Shown: positions 39,340-53,140 of the stretch, piece by piece | Position numbering within the stretch: the first letter of the stretch is position 1 | Layout: every line of letters starts with the position of its first letter | Assembly: GCA_022577435.1 (NCBI GenBank) | Contig: JAKOON010000006.1 | Location: 12,071,001-12,135,000 of the forward strand | Source: Embiotoca jacksoni | Lineage: Eukaryota > Chordata > Actinopteri > Embiotocidae | Reading direction: 5' to 3' | DNA: 64,000 bases | Notes under the pieces: model-generated | The model's input: the letters and a program-made list of their open reading frames with translations, nothing else | Told to the model about the DNA's origin: nothing | The model's database searches: none | Translations under genes and position numbers: made by a program

Positions 39340-39650
39340 TTTACAAAACTCACAGGCCCCTTCACTTGTCTGATTGGCCCTAAATTCATCCTGCAGCATG
39401 ATAGTGACCCCAAACATAGAGCCACAGTCATATAGCACCAGCATGAGTGACAAAAAGAACGAAGAGTCCCGCAACAGATGGTATGACCCCCAGCGGAGCC
39501 CAGATCTCGACATGATGGAGTCAATGTTTGTTTACATGAAGAGACAGAAACCACTGAGATGGCCTAAATCCACAGAAGATGTGCAGCAAGTCCTTCAAGA
39601 TGTTTGCATTCAACTTACCTGCCAAGTAGCTACATGCAAGTGCACTTCCG
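39340..39650 (+). pseudogene. decayed Tc1-like transposase C-terminal fragment
   Basis: A LQHDSDPKH motif (second catalytic Asp) near 39394 and, in another frame, RSPDLDMMESMFVYMKRQ (the SPDL..IE..W region) followed by STEDVQQVLQDV. These mark the end of a Tc1-family catalytic domain. Frameshifts and stops separate the motifs, and no inverted repeat ends were recognised. It is an old remnant, unrelated at close range to the other Tc1 copies here. Confidence 0.7.
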
Positions 39651-42600
39651 ACAATCGATGCTGTTTTGAGGGTGCAAATACTGATACTTAAGACATTTCC
39701 ACAGAATGTGAAGAAATAGTAGTGTTAATACCATGTCAAACACATCTATGCATTGTTTTGTTGACATGTCTGCTGAAGTTAGCATGCTAACCAGCTTGCC
39801 CTTCCTTGTTTCGTCATAACACTCCACGTCTCATCATGCAAAAGTCAGTCACTGTAACTTCTTGTTAGAATGAATGGAACGGTAAACAATACTGACGGAA
39901 AAGAAATAGATGCAATCAAAGAGATAACATTGGTGTTCCTTTCAACAGATGGAGACATCTCTTGGTGAGTAAAGGAATGAAGTTTGAACTTAAGTTTCTT
40001 TTGGACGGGTAAGTAAAAAGCTGTCAATGCTAACAGTCACTATGTATCAAGAACTCATAAAGGTATAAGTTTAAAGCAGGTGTATAATTGGAGAATTGGT
40101 GGGTAGTCAAAAAAATAAATTAGGTGGTACTGAGATCTGTCTCTTTACCAGCCCTCTCTGTGTGCCTGCTATTCAGGGTGCGCAGAATACAGCGGAATTT
40201 CCTTCCCAATAGTTCTATATAACTTTACAAATATCGTTTATTTGTTAAGTTGGCTATTGAAGTTCAGACGAGGTAAAATAACTGTATCTAGCTAGATCGG
40301 ATTGTCATATCAAATTAAGGCAATTCAAAGTATCAAACAAACCAGGTATACTGACTTTGAAGAACTCAAAATTGATCCTCAGTGCAGCTTATGACAACAC
40401 AGAATATACCAAATAAAACCATATATGAGATATATGGATTTGCTGTAGCTGTTTTATTGCTACTGTGGTCTGGCTAAAAACAGCCACCTAACCTTTTTTG
40501 TAGTGCCTTAAGCTTTGGCATAATGCAAGTTGATTTAAATTGATAAGGTGATAGATTAAAGCCAGACTGCCTTCAGCAGTGCTTTAAGCAGCCAGGAGGG
40601 CATCACTTGGCCCAATGTGTGCGTAACACCGTCTCTAAGAAGCACTATAATCACTGTGTTACAATGATTTGCTTCATTAAATAACAAGGATCAGGCAGTC
40701 TAATAAGGCAGAAACATTTTCCATAGCTAAAATACAGATTAATTGATTATAGTGATGTCTGATGCCAAAATAACCAACAATAATGTTGATGAGTTGACGC
40801 TGGTTATGATGAAGCCTACTTTGATGACACTAAACGAGGACTCTTTATGGATGCTAAGTTAAGTACATGCAGCATTGTAAGTGGCAATTTAGGCCATTAA
40901 TATTTAAATTGCCTATAAAAGTTACAGATGCATGCTTCTATTCTATTTGGCTGTACTCTCTGCTGCATGGTTTCCTACCTTTAACAGTAACAGCTGACAC
41001 TTTCAGGCTGCTTCTAAACCATTTAACCTTTTTCATAATTAAAAAATTAAAAAAGTAAAATCCAAACCTGTTACATCAATCTCTACCCCTTTACGCCCTC
41101 TACACGCTGCACTCATCCAGTCATGACAGGGAAAGACTGACACACAAAAGCTTAAAAACTCTCTCCCTCAGGAGATTTTGATAGGATGAATATGATGCTG
41201 GGCCGTTTTCTCGTTCTCACGTCAAAAACCATGGCAAATTTAGACCGAACACCTTTATCCATCCCTCCTTATTCATATTTATGAGAAGTGACTGACAAAC
41301 TCTTTGTTGGGTAATTACAGTGTGGTGAACCTTCATTGTCTTTAGATTGGTAGAGACTGAGACATGCTGTGCTTTGGCTTGCAGCACTAATGCAAACCTC
41401 TTCCATGTAGATATTATTAGTCACTGTTTGCTTAGCAACCACAACACATGTCTGACATTTTTGTACAATGAAAACGTTTTGCCTGGAGTTTATTTTATTT
41501 TGGGTGTGATCATATAAAAAAAATAAATAATAATAAAAAAAAGGTGATGAAGAAGAAGAAGACTAAAAGAATTTAGACAAAGTCTCTTATTATTATCACC
41601 ATTATTATGTAGGGTGTTCATGATTAAGTATTTTATATATTTTATACAAGTCATTTAACATTCTTGTTTTCAACTATTGGCGACATTAAATGTGAAATCA
41701 GTGTGAGAAACAACATCTACAAACAGCAATGGTGATTCATTTATCATTATGGAAGACCAAAGATTGTATTTTTGGGACGGGTATCATTCCATTATCAGTA
41801 GAAATGACACAATAAAACCACTATCAAACCTTAAAATCCTTAAAATCTTTTGAATTATTGTAGGTGTGAGACTAAATATGCCATACTTAAATTAATAAGC
41901 CAACAGTATCTCAACAAAAAAGAGACAGCATGCAGTTTAAGCTTTGCACAGCAGGGGGCACCAGTAATATGCAGGGATTAACTGATTAAGAACAGTTACT
42001 GAGAGAAATATTACTTTTTAGTCATCAGAACAAGATCAAATCATATTTAAAAAGTCTGGAACTGTGTGTGCAGACACTATTTCTTGATGGTGATTATTCC
42101 CTTGATGCCAGCCCGTTAAATTTCTAAATTCAAAGCAACATAATGCTTAGAAATATTAGACAATTGAAAATAGAAGGATACTTGAATATGTAAAATGACT
42201 TGACTTGAATATCAATCCTCTGTAAATGTTGAGGAGACATTTTTTACAAATCAGTGTCTTCACTGATCAGACATCACACATTTGTGCAAAATGACAGCTA
42301 ATCTGGCTTCCTCAAAGCATGAGAAATGTTTCCTCCATCAGCAAGTCGAATGGTCTTTTGCTGTCTTTTAACACTCAGGGTAACACAAAGGAACAACATA
42401 TAAGCCTGTGGGAGTTCGGCCAATATCAATATATCACCTCAAGTGCCAATTATACTCATTAAAAGGGACAAAATGTGATGAAACTGCAGGTTAACAGCTT
42501 GAAATGTATTATCACATTCACTACACAACAATGTAACTCCACTGTAAGTGTGCAATTTATTATCAAGCAGTCCAGCCATGAAAATGAACAATTTGGAGCG

Positions 42601-45600
42601 ACAGGACAAATAACAGGTAGGGAGCATAAAACATTTGGCAGTCACAAAGAATTATTCAAGAAATTCTGGCAAACAGTGTCGCTGTTACTTAGATTGGCTC
42701 TTAACAATTTTATTTGAGATGTTACAGGGCAATTAGGAATTATAATGTAAATTCTCCACTCATACTAATATATGTTTTGAATTGTCTCAATGGTGTGGCT
42801 CCGTCCAGGTGCATTAAACAATTTCTAAGTGCTAAACACAGTGCCATCTTTTATTTTCACAAAAAACACAAGAGTGGAAAGAGATGTGATTTTGGCTCAG
42901 TGCTTGAATTTATTTGTCAAATTAAAATGTAATATACAAAAAAAAAGTGCAAATTAGAAAAGCAATTTTACAAGGTGGAGTTCTGTGAATTGTGTACACT
43001 GTGGTCCATGCATTTGCCATTAAGTGCTCTAAAATAGTTTCTGCAGAGTATAGATCAGGTCAGAAAAAATGCAAAACAGGATACTTTTGCATGCCTCATT
43101 TGTGCAAATGGCCACAATAATCTTTTTAATTAAGGCAATGTCAAGCTCATTTCTGTACAGGAAGGAGAGCAAACATTATAGAAGTGTATTACTCGTGAAA
43201 ATGGACACAGTGATAAGCAGGGGCTTTTGTGTTTCAGGCAGCACAATATACGCTTGTATAGCTGTTAAAATGATTTCTGAATGGAAATCAGTCTTGTGCA
43301 CTGCAAATGCATCAATGTCTCAATATAGTAATACACGAGTCTTATAGCAAAAAACCCATGTATCACAATGACAATGATTATCCAGATCTCTGCATTCTTA
43401 GCTTGAGCCATGGATGTTGCCATAGTAACACGAGTATGTCTTATCAAGTACAGCCCTTGTGATTTTTCACTGCAACTTATTTAGGCTGTTCACTGTAGGT
43501 ATGACAACAGGCTATTGAGTTGTTGCATTCATTTCCATGTTAATAGAGGTAACAGCTATTGTGTGTAAGCTTAACCTTTGATCCTGCCTTGTCAAATTGT
43601 TGTCAGCTAATATTAAATTAGACAAGTAATAGAGGCTTTTTATGTAAATGATGTAAAATGCTTTAAAACTATAAATAGCCATAATTCTGCTGAGAGCTAA
43701 TATGATGGTCTCAAAACAAATCAAAACATTTTTGCTGCGCTTCAATAATCAGACTGTGAAAAGCCATTTACGATACAGGCTATTCAGAGGTGCAGAGGGT
43801 GAATGTCAATCTTGTTGAATATAATAACAGTATATTTTGGATGTAATACTTTGATGGCTCAGGATACACAAAGCAGATTTCTGCAGTTTTGTTCCTTAAA
43901 GGTCCTGATTTCATCTTTTTTTTTTTTTCAAATTCTGTTTAAATAAGACTGAAACTGGTACTTAAGGCATCACCAGTATGGAGACATACAGTACTTTAAT
44001 CTCTGCAATATTTTGCTTGAATAGTGTAACCACAAAGTGCAGATTTTATTTGAACTCCGAAGTCACTTTGTAGCTCCAAACTCGTCACACTTGCGCTTCC
44101 TCCCTCGTTGAAAATAATGAGGCTGTTTGATGTGAGACTGTAATGAGAGGAGTAGACTGTTCAGGACACATGAAAGCTCTTCAGTCCATTTGGACCATGA
44201 GCGGCCATTATGGCCTGGGACCGAGACACCGTGGAGGTCTGCTGACTCCATGAAGGAGTACAGGATTTAATGATCGAGGCAACAGCTAAATCTGTCACCC
44301 TTTTAACATCTCATGGAAGGAGGGAGAAAATATCTTGGGAGATGTTGAACACAGGGGGACCTATAACATGCAAGGGCACAGTGAATGGGCCCTATGAACA
44401 GGGACATGGTCACATTAAAAACAACTGTGAGCAGCAAAGCTACTGTATGAGATCACAAATGAAGAGAATCTCCTACATAAATTAAAGTCCTTGATTGTAG
44501 CAGCTCTGCGAATGTTTAAGTGATTGTTCAACTTCAATCATACTTCTGCATTTGTACGTAATGATAATTTCTTTGAGGGTTATTCTTTGTTTAAAAAAAT
44601 ACTGTTTTCACAACCTGCTAAGTGATGAGTCCATAAATTATCTTTTTCACGTCCAGAGGCAGGAAGCAGCACATCTACCTCTCATCATATCAATCTCTTC
44701 CTCCTTTACAAGACACCACTGTCAGTGCCAGAAGAGACACAAACACAGTGAGTGGATGAGTAGGAGGAAGGAGAAGCTGATGGCGATGGAAGGATCAGCC
44801 TCCCTTCATTTATGTGCACGACGATGGAGGAAGAGCCCCAGCTGAGATGGGGTTAATATTTCCCCAGCCTAAGTTCTGGGGGACAGTGGGATTTGTCACC
44901 TCAGTAGTGAGCCCCAGTGTCAGGGATATAGTTAATGGTTAGACACAGCATCTTGCCACCCCCAAACAAAGGATGACCTGCCTCAGCCACAGAGCACTTT
45001 GGAGGGCCAGGGACACTGTCACTATCTGTCTCCCCAAAGATGGCAGTTCCTGGTCAGTTAATAGTTAACTGACATGTGGATGCATCAATCTTGAGGAGTG
45101 ACAAGGAGTGTAAATGCACAAATACACAGACGGTGGGAGCCCAATGCTGATGCTGTAAACATATCTTGTTAACAGGAAGCAGACCCTATGCCGCAACAGC
45201 ATTGAGTGACAGGATCACAGATGACTAACATCAACAGCACTCACTCTTCTTTCCCTCCTCTGTTTCCTAACTAAGCATTAGTGATGTTAATTCTTCAAAG
45301 CATAAATTAGCAATATTCTCTTGATTAATTCTTTGGAGAAAAGCTGATTTAAGAAAACTATTTATTGGCAAAAAAATAAAATGAAGCCAAAATAGCTAAA
45401 TGTGTGCCTTTTTCCAGAGTCAATTAAAAATCAAAGTGCCCCCAAAAGAGCTCAATTTCCTGTCTTACCTCACCATATACTCTCAAAAAATGCTGCGACA
45501 AAAACTACTAAATCACATTGTTAATTCAAATGGTGATTGCTTACAACACAAGACCAGGGAATTTGGGGACCTACAGAGAGAAAAAGTGTTTTGATTTTCA

Positions 45601-47706
45601 AATGCGTACTGCTGATCTGACTCATACATATAAAAAGCCCCCATTTAAAGCACCAAGAATCACAGGAGAGGGACAAAAACACGTCTCTTTAGGTCCCCAA
45701 CACCCTACAGGATTAAGATCAGAGACAGCTCCTGTCTGATATACAGCCAGCTCTTTTTAGGCTTGGGAAACATACTGCGTCGTATACGCCCCTGTGTGAC
45801 CCCAGCATGGCTCCTATACACTCAGACAGGGAGGGAGACGTCACTCTCTGTGCGCTCCCCCTTGGTGAAAGTGACAGTCAATCACCTGCTAAAAGCCACT
45901 GGGGGTGGGCAGAGCTGGCTATTATGCACTGCTGGGGGGAAAGCAGGGCGGAATAAGGGAGGGGAGGGGACTGTGGGATTCTACAGCTCTGCTACGCGGC
46001 TAACCAGAGGGCAGTACAGTGGCCGGTACACGCAGGGCAGACGCAAGAGTAAAGTGCTTTGACATTTTAATACATTTTCAGGACAAAATATCAGAATTTT
46101 TACTCCACAACATTTATTTAACAGCTATAGTTACATTGCACATTCCCATTTATGACAGAATATATGTAAAAAAGATATATCGTGAAGGTAGTGCTGTTGG
46201 TTCACAGAACATTGGATGTGGTTTGCACATTTTAACACTGGATCCAAAGCAATTCCAACAACTTATTTGTAGCAATTAAGTATTAACAGATTGATGAATG
46301 GAGGCTTTTTTTTCTGTACGTGAAAGAAAGTATCAAAAACAAAAAGACACATAAATACATGAAATATCAAATCAAATGTCATCACTAATAAATTACTAAA
46401 TGAGTAAAGCAAATTACATAAAGTAACATTGCTTGACTTACATCATTGACGCACCCAGTAAATGGGCATTTCCATCCTCTTAAAGGTAGCAAACATAGGG
46501 ATCTAAAGTCATGAGTCACATATTTAACACAACCGTGAAATGTTAACCAAGTAATAACCAAATGAAATTACAAATTAGATTAAAAGTCCATTTTCACTTA
46601 CAGAGGTTCACTCTTTGTTCTGGTGGTTTGGAGGGAAAAGAGGCTCTGCAGGCCTAATGGGTGGGGTTATATAACTCCCTGGGAGGGACCATCAGCATGA
46701 CACACCCAGGATGTGCTATGAAAGGCAGGTAGATGTGGGCTTCTCAGGTGAGGTTAGGTCTTTGAAAACGTGTGATTTATTAATATTATCATTTTATATA
46801 AAATTATCAATGCAGGATTTTTGTGCATAGGCTATTCAAGTATATCCGTTTTTAAGTAACACAACAATGCCCTCCATCTTTTCTGCACTAACTCTACTTT
46901 TGTGTAGATTTTACATGTGATTGAGTTTTACTTATTTAGTGGGAGTTTAATAAAAGTACATGTTGCCTTGCACTACAGATGGAAAGTGCTGGTGTTGTAG
47001 AAAACAGAAGATATATGACTCTAAATGACATGATAGCATGCTTCAGCTATAAAGACTAATTAAGGCTGAATAAGTGAGTGTCTGTCCTGAGGTTGGCTTT
47101 GGTTAAAAATGTCATTCATCAACCAGAGTAGGTGGTAATAGACATCAACAATACAACAGACCACATTAGAAAGAAACAAAATTGAATAGAATTAACACTC
47201 CTAATTATGAAAATAAATAAAGATACACTTAAACATAAATTAAGCTATCTTAAATGTAATAAATAAAGTTTAAATCATACAGAATGTGATTCCCTCTGTA
47301 TGGTTTAGGCCACTTATGTACCTGTATAGAAAGTAACACACCTCTCTGTTCTCAGTTATTCTTTACTAATGGCTCCACGACTGTGAGAATTCAGCAGGCA
47401 TTAAAACAGCGATTGTGGCAGAGAAAGCAAGCTGCTGATGCCGAAGTAGCTACATTTTGCATACATTTCATGGAGCTCCAAAGAGCAACGCTTGATTTTT
47501 GCTGGTTCATTTAGATGCAGAATACATACTGTAGTTGGCATTGCGGCTGGTGTGCACATGCAAATCGTCGCCCTGCCTGACGGGAGGGTGCACTGTGTGA
47601 GCATGCTCAGCAGCCCACTCATTTTTATACTACTAGTCCTTATGTCCCAGCCCAGCCTCCTCTCCCAGTCTCTGATTCCATCTTGGCAATGACAGACATG
47701 TATACA

Positions 47707-47708
<2 letters not shown>

Positions 47709-47749
<41 letters not shown>
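47709..47749. repeat. (AC)n microsatellite
   Basis: Uninterrupted AC run of about 40 bases. Confidence 0.97.
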
Positions 47750-47751
<2 letters not shown>

Positions 47752-50700
47752 CACATACACTCTCGATCGGCCTCCTTCACTCACCTCTTTCTCTTACTGA
47801 AACACACGTGCACAGTTTTCTCAGACTTCTACTCGTTCTCTGTGCTTCTCTATGGGTGAGCCATCATTATCTAGAAAGAGTGCCAGTGTTTGGCCACAGT
47901 ATGCCTCCTTCCCGGCGTTGAACTGAACAGCTGAGACATAGGCTCCTGGTAGTGACACGGCTGTCAGAGACATGCCTCATTACTGCTGTTGCAAATGTCA
48001 AAGCACTAAAGTAATCACTCACAGCTCTACTGGACACATGGTCATATAGTCATGTATTTTATGGTAAAAGGGGTTAACAGTTGTGTGTATGTATGATGAT
48101 CTTGTATAGATAAGTGGATTTTACACATTTTTTTGTTTAAGTTAGATTGTCAGATGGCTGCATGCTAATGTGACAGCAGATTTCTAGGTATTTGCAACAG
48201 GTAATAGCATGGTAGACATTTTTTATGCAAGCACAAACTTCCTTCAGAGTTATTACTGTCAATCCAGGATGCCCTCAGCGATGTTATATTTTTGCACCTT
48301 AAGTCAATTTCCTCCATGTCTAAGTATTTGTGCAGGACAGGCCATACTCCCAGCTTTGTTGGGATGTCCTTAAAACGAGGTGGTTTATTTTGGTGCTCAG
48401 CACCTCTGACATACAATATATAATGACTGATTAAAGTGATCATAGTTCAAGGAAGCTGTCTCTGCCACCAGCTGATCAGGTTAATGGTTAACATTTAATC
48501 CTGTTGTCACTACAAGCCGCTGGCACAGCCGTCTACAACAGGCCGGACCACCGTCAGTGTGTCATTGTTATGGAAGTAGGGAAGAAAAGCTAATCAGGTC
48601 GGTGTTGTGAGAGCATGCTAGAAAACATACAAGGACATTTCTTTTTTTTTCCTTTAAAGAACTGTCATTTTTTTTTTTTTTTTTAAATCCATGAGTGAGT
48701 ATTCGTCCCACAAGTCAACTTTTATGTGCTTTTTGGTAAAGAATGGATTATTGTGAGGTCTCTGGACATGAAGTGTAGTTTTCGTCTTATAGACTGTATC
48801 GATGCATTTGTTCCTACCTTCATCAGGTCCTCTTTTAGTGCTGGGGTTTTTCTCAGCTGTTGTCTTCAGGTGTCTGATTCTATGTGGAGAAATTTTGCTC
48901 TTTCTTCTACACCCAGCAAAGTTTGTTACTTTATCATGAGTTTTAAACTTGCACAGGATGATGCCAGAAGTGTCTCTTGGAATTTTTAAATCATTAAAAA
49001 TCTCTTTTTGCCTTTTTCACGTGATGAAATAAGATTTTTTTAGGCTTTTTAAAAAGAATGTTTGCCATGTTTAGTGCTCCGCTTTATCACTGGCAGAAGC
49101 GACTTCAATCCAGTTAGAGTTTCCAGAAGTTTAAAGGGAAGTAGTTTGGCAACAATTTAGTGGTATTGCATACCAGTAAGTAATATTAGATAGGGGTTAA
49201 ATATTTATGACATGTCTCCATTAAAAAACATGTGCACCTCATAAAGAATATATTACACATTTCCATTATCATGTCATTTAATTGACACAAATGTAATTTC
49301 TATAATGTTAGATCATCAGAAATTGTTCAATGTGTAATTCCTTACATACTCAGAATAATGGATATGGTGACCTTGTTAGCATATAGATGCCTATTTATAC
49401 TGTATATTCAACAGGTATGCAGTATCGATTTTAAGTTATGTTTCTGGCCATTTGACAAATGTAAGTTCCATAATCCTCCTTTAGCTCTGCTTTTGGTCCC
49501 CACCACATCTTGAGGGAGATGCTTCTCTGTTAAATACTAGTTATGTTTACGAGCTAGCTGCTATCTAGCGGTCTGCTGTTTGTTGCTGGGCTGGAAGGGC
49601 CCAGTGGGCTTTAACAGCTTTGTTGCAGAATTCTTCATGATGCAGATGTAAAAGGAGAGCAGTGAGAATGAACCGAGACATATGTGGGGCTGAAAACCAA
49701 AACCATGAGCTAAAAGACGCCAAAATATTCTATAGACCCTAAAGAGGAAAAGTCTCCGGTTCATCAGTGCAAGTGATCTCTTTTACATCACACAAAGTTA
49801 TTTACTGTTAATATAATAATATAAATTGAAGCAGCTGAACTATTTATCAATTATTCATGATAGGTTATGAACTACAAAAAAAACCCGTGCTGCTCCTGTA
49901 CCTCAAGCAACAAGAATCCACCACAATGGAATTTCAAATCATCAGGTTAAAAAGAAATAGATGTATGGTAAAAAAAAGGAAAAGGTTTGTGTGCACTGAA
50001 AAGATTATTTCCCTTGACTGTCCAGATTCCTGGAGGTTGGTGGAGGATACACACAGATGCATGACAGTACGGCAGCAGTATTGTAAGGCCTCAGACCTGG
50101 AATGTTCCAAGGGCAGCTGTAGATTTCCTCACTGAATTGCAGTGAAGTCATTAATGGGGTATGTTCACTGCATTCCATTCACTTTAGGTGTATCAAATAC
50201 TATACCTTTGATGTAGATATGTTGTGCGCAGGATAAAAGTGGTAGACTGGGCTCCTTGACCCCAGAGTTGACTTGTAATTTATGAAAGAGCGAGGCAAAA
50301 AGTAATTTTCTCACTGTTGTGCTTTGCTTAATCAGTAATACAAATGAAGAATTTGGAAGCCAGAGCAAAAGAAAGAGTTAGGCACTTTAAAATGTTTGCA
50401 TAACGAGCACCTTCTCACTGCAATGGTTCTCTTCTTTTTAATCACATGCCCTCTCCAGACCACCTACACCCTTCTTCACGATCAGATACAGGACCGACGG
50501 GCTGATGTATGATCCGAGAAATTAATCTGCTAAGCCTGATTGCCATTACCGCCATGCGATTATGCACCTTGATTACAGAGCCCACCCCAAGGACCATGAC
50601 GTGCCCCGGTGCACATTTTAAAGGTGCGCATAAAATTATGTGGTGATTACCCTACAATGGATCAATCCACAAGCGAATGAGACCGTGTAGCCATATAGAC

Positions 50701-53140
50701 CGTCTCAAGTAGGACTGTGATTATTAATAGGCCCTTGAGGTGACCTGATACCTGAAGCGTGAACCACTGAGACGGCCTCTAATGTATCATATAAGCAAAT
50801 AAATTCATTTTTTTATACATTCAGAAAATCATTATTGGATTATTGTTGTAGAGGTAGAATGGATAAAAGGGATGTTGGGCTCTTTAGAGACGACTGGAGC
50901 TGTACTTGCCCCTCTTAAGACAGACTTTAGACATTTAATGGCTGCACAGTTATGGATAGCTTGACACTGAGGAGGATGGTATGCTTTAATAATTAGCCTG
51001 TATCATATAGAAGTGCTTGAGGTCAGTAATTTCTTGTCTATGATGCAACCAAATATTTAAAAAAATACATTATGTATAAAAACAAAAAATTGGGTGCCAA
51101 TCAGAGAAAAGAGAAAGCTCATGCTTACAAGTAATGTAAGTACATATCATTCTGCAGTGACACTTATCCTCCAAATTTGGGCCCATCTAATCCCTCACTG
51201 TCATTTTTAAGGATTTTTTTTTTTTCTTCATTTAATCCTGAGCCAAAGTGCTCATTTGGTACAGCAGATAAATAGCCCCATTGACTTATCCAGAGGCAAT
51301 CCTACATGAAGCGATTAATTGGATGAGACAATAAAGAAGTGAAATCACATCTGTTCATGGTTTTCACCCTGGTTACATATAGAATATTTTAGTCACACAA
51401 ACACACTACCTTGAATAACCCCCCCTCCAATACAACAGTTCTAATGTTAACATGTTTGCATTAATAATGCCCTGGCAGGGATTTAATGGACTTGATGTGC
51501 TACCATTCACAGTGGTCTGTGTTCTTAGAAAGCATGGTTCTCAGTAGCGGTCATGTGCCCTGCCTGCACAATTACTTAATGGCTTCAGCAATTATGCATA
51601 TCTACGGGAGTAAAAAAAACAAAAAAAACCATAAATGTCAGTCAGTGGAAAAGAACCAATTTATGTCTTTTGTCTGTATCAAGGCAAGAGTTAGGTAGGT
51701 TTATGACATGGAAACTACTTTCAGTAAAGACAACACTGCTGAAACTGTACTCATATGCTGTAGATACATCAAGGACCATTTACAGTATGCAAATATGAAT
51801 TTGAGCTTACAAATGTACAATTGCAGAAATTCCATCAGTGGCCAGAGTTCAATAACTCTTCAGTCTTCAAGTGTCTGGATAATGGTCACTGTGACTGCAC
51901 ATCACTGCAATTCAAAACCTCAACTATCCATCACCGGACTATGTTTTCCACTGAAACAACATGGATAAGGGAGTGTGTGTTGATGCTGGTTGGGCCCTGT
52001 GCTATTGTCAGAGATGATGAGTGATAGACAGGAGAGGACGGGTACATACTATTCACAGTGCTCCATGTGGCAGCTCGCATTTTCACACTGGTACAGTATG
52101 TTTGTCAGCTACACACAACGCAGGCACTTACGCACTGCCGTGGGCAAGCAAAGTGGTATTCTGCCAGTCGACTGCGTCACGGGCACATGCATGTCCTACG
52201 TACCACCGCGGAGTCCCTCTTATACATGCCTGCATGGTGTGCAATGACAGATTGTATAAACTTGGCATCTTACAGAGATGACAAAAAGCATCTTGGTATC
52301 CCACTTTAAGTACAAAAGGAACAGTCCTCTCCCCAGAATCTCTTGCATGTGCACCTCACACTAAAAATGTTGTCATGTTTGCTTACTTTAAACATTATTT
52401 GTACAATAATATATATATTGTTATAACTAAACATGGAAAAATAGTGCCATTGGAGTCTATCTTTTATACAGTGCCATACAAATTTTGCCGCTTTGAAAAA
52501 AAATAAATAAATAAAACTCTTACCATCAGAAAAAGAAGCAGTGGCTTGCACCACTTCTTTTTTTTTTTTTCGCTATTTTTTTCAGTCTTGGAGAGAGGTT
52601 TGAAGGCACGGAGATCATTAACTGCATTTACACGAATGCACAGCCAGTTTTTACAAGAGGAGACTTCAATCCCAACATTCTTTGAAAATAAAATACATGA
52701 TAATAGACCATAATGGCATTGAGCAATTGAGTGGAAATTGATATTCTTTTATACCAAAAAATGGATGGCTGACTGAACAAACGAATGAATGAAAAGAGAG
52801 CTTCAGATCATCTCTTTGACATGGCAAGAAAGTGTGTTGTTTAACAAGACTCCCATGGCACTCGTGGTATTTAACGCCACATTTATATCACGTGAAAGCC
52901 TTTAATTTCAATAGTTTGAGCCTCATGAGTCACTGGACAGAGCTGTGATGTCTAATGTTGGGGCTGCAGTGTGGTGCCACAGGTGGCCTGTTATAATGTA
53001 TATTTTGGGAAGAGAAACACTCGTGAATGCTCCGATGGGTTTTTTTAACGCTGTATGATACAGACTGGGCAAAGTGAGAGTGGCAAACAGTCATTTTGAT
53101 CACTCCAAACCATACACAAGAAACATGCTGCTTCCAGAAA

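Larger units (their letters stand above)
35701..53140. other. fbxo41-egr4 intergenic region
   Basis: About 17.4 kb with no recognisable protein-coding exon. It contains the split repeat at 36.5 kb, microsatellites, the Tc1 fragment at 39.4 kb, a weak LINE-like reverse-transcriptase trace (CLNGVAPS) at about 42760-42840, a GC-rich island at 45.72-46.06 kb and a possible conserved element at 50.4-50.7 kb. It is the natural place for egr4 enhancers. Confidence 0.75.

Noticed and set aside
42714..42932. Frame with ILIYVLNCLNGVAPS resembling the end of a LINE reverse transcriptase
   Set aside because: The match is a dozen residues in one frame with no supporting motif nearby, so it is too weak to list as an element.
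51990..52309. Three overlapping plus-strand ORFs in different frames
   Set aside because: All three frames are open by composition alone. No domain, splice pattern or start context singles one out.
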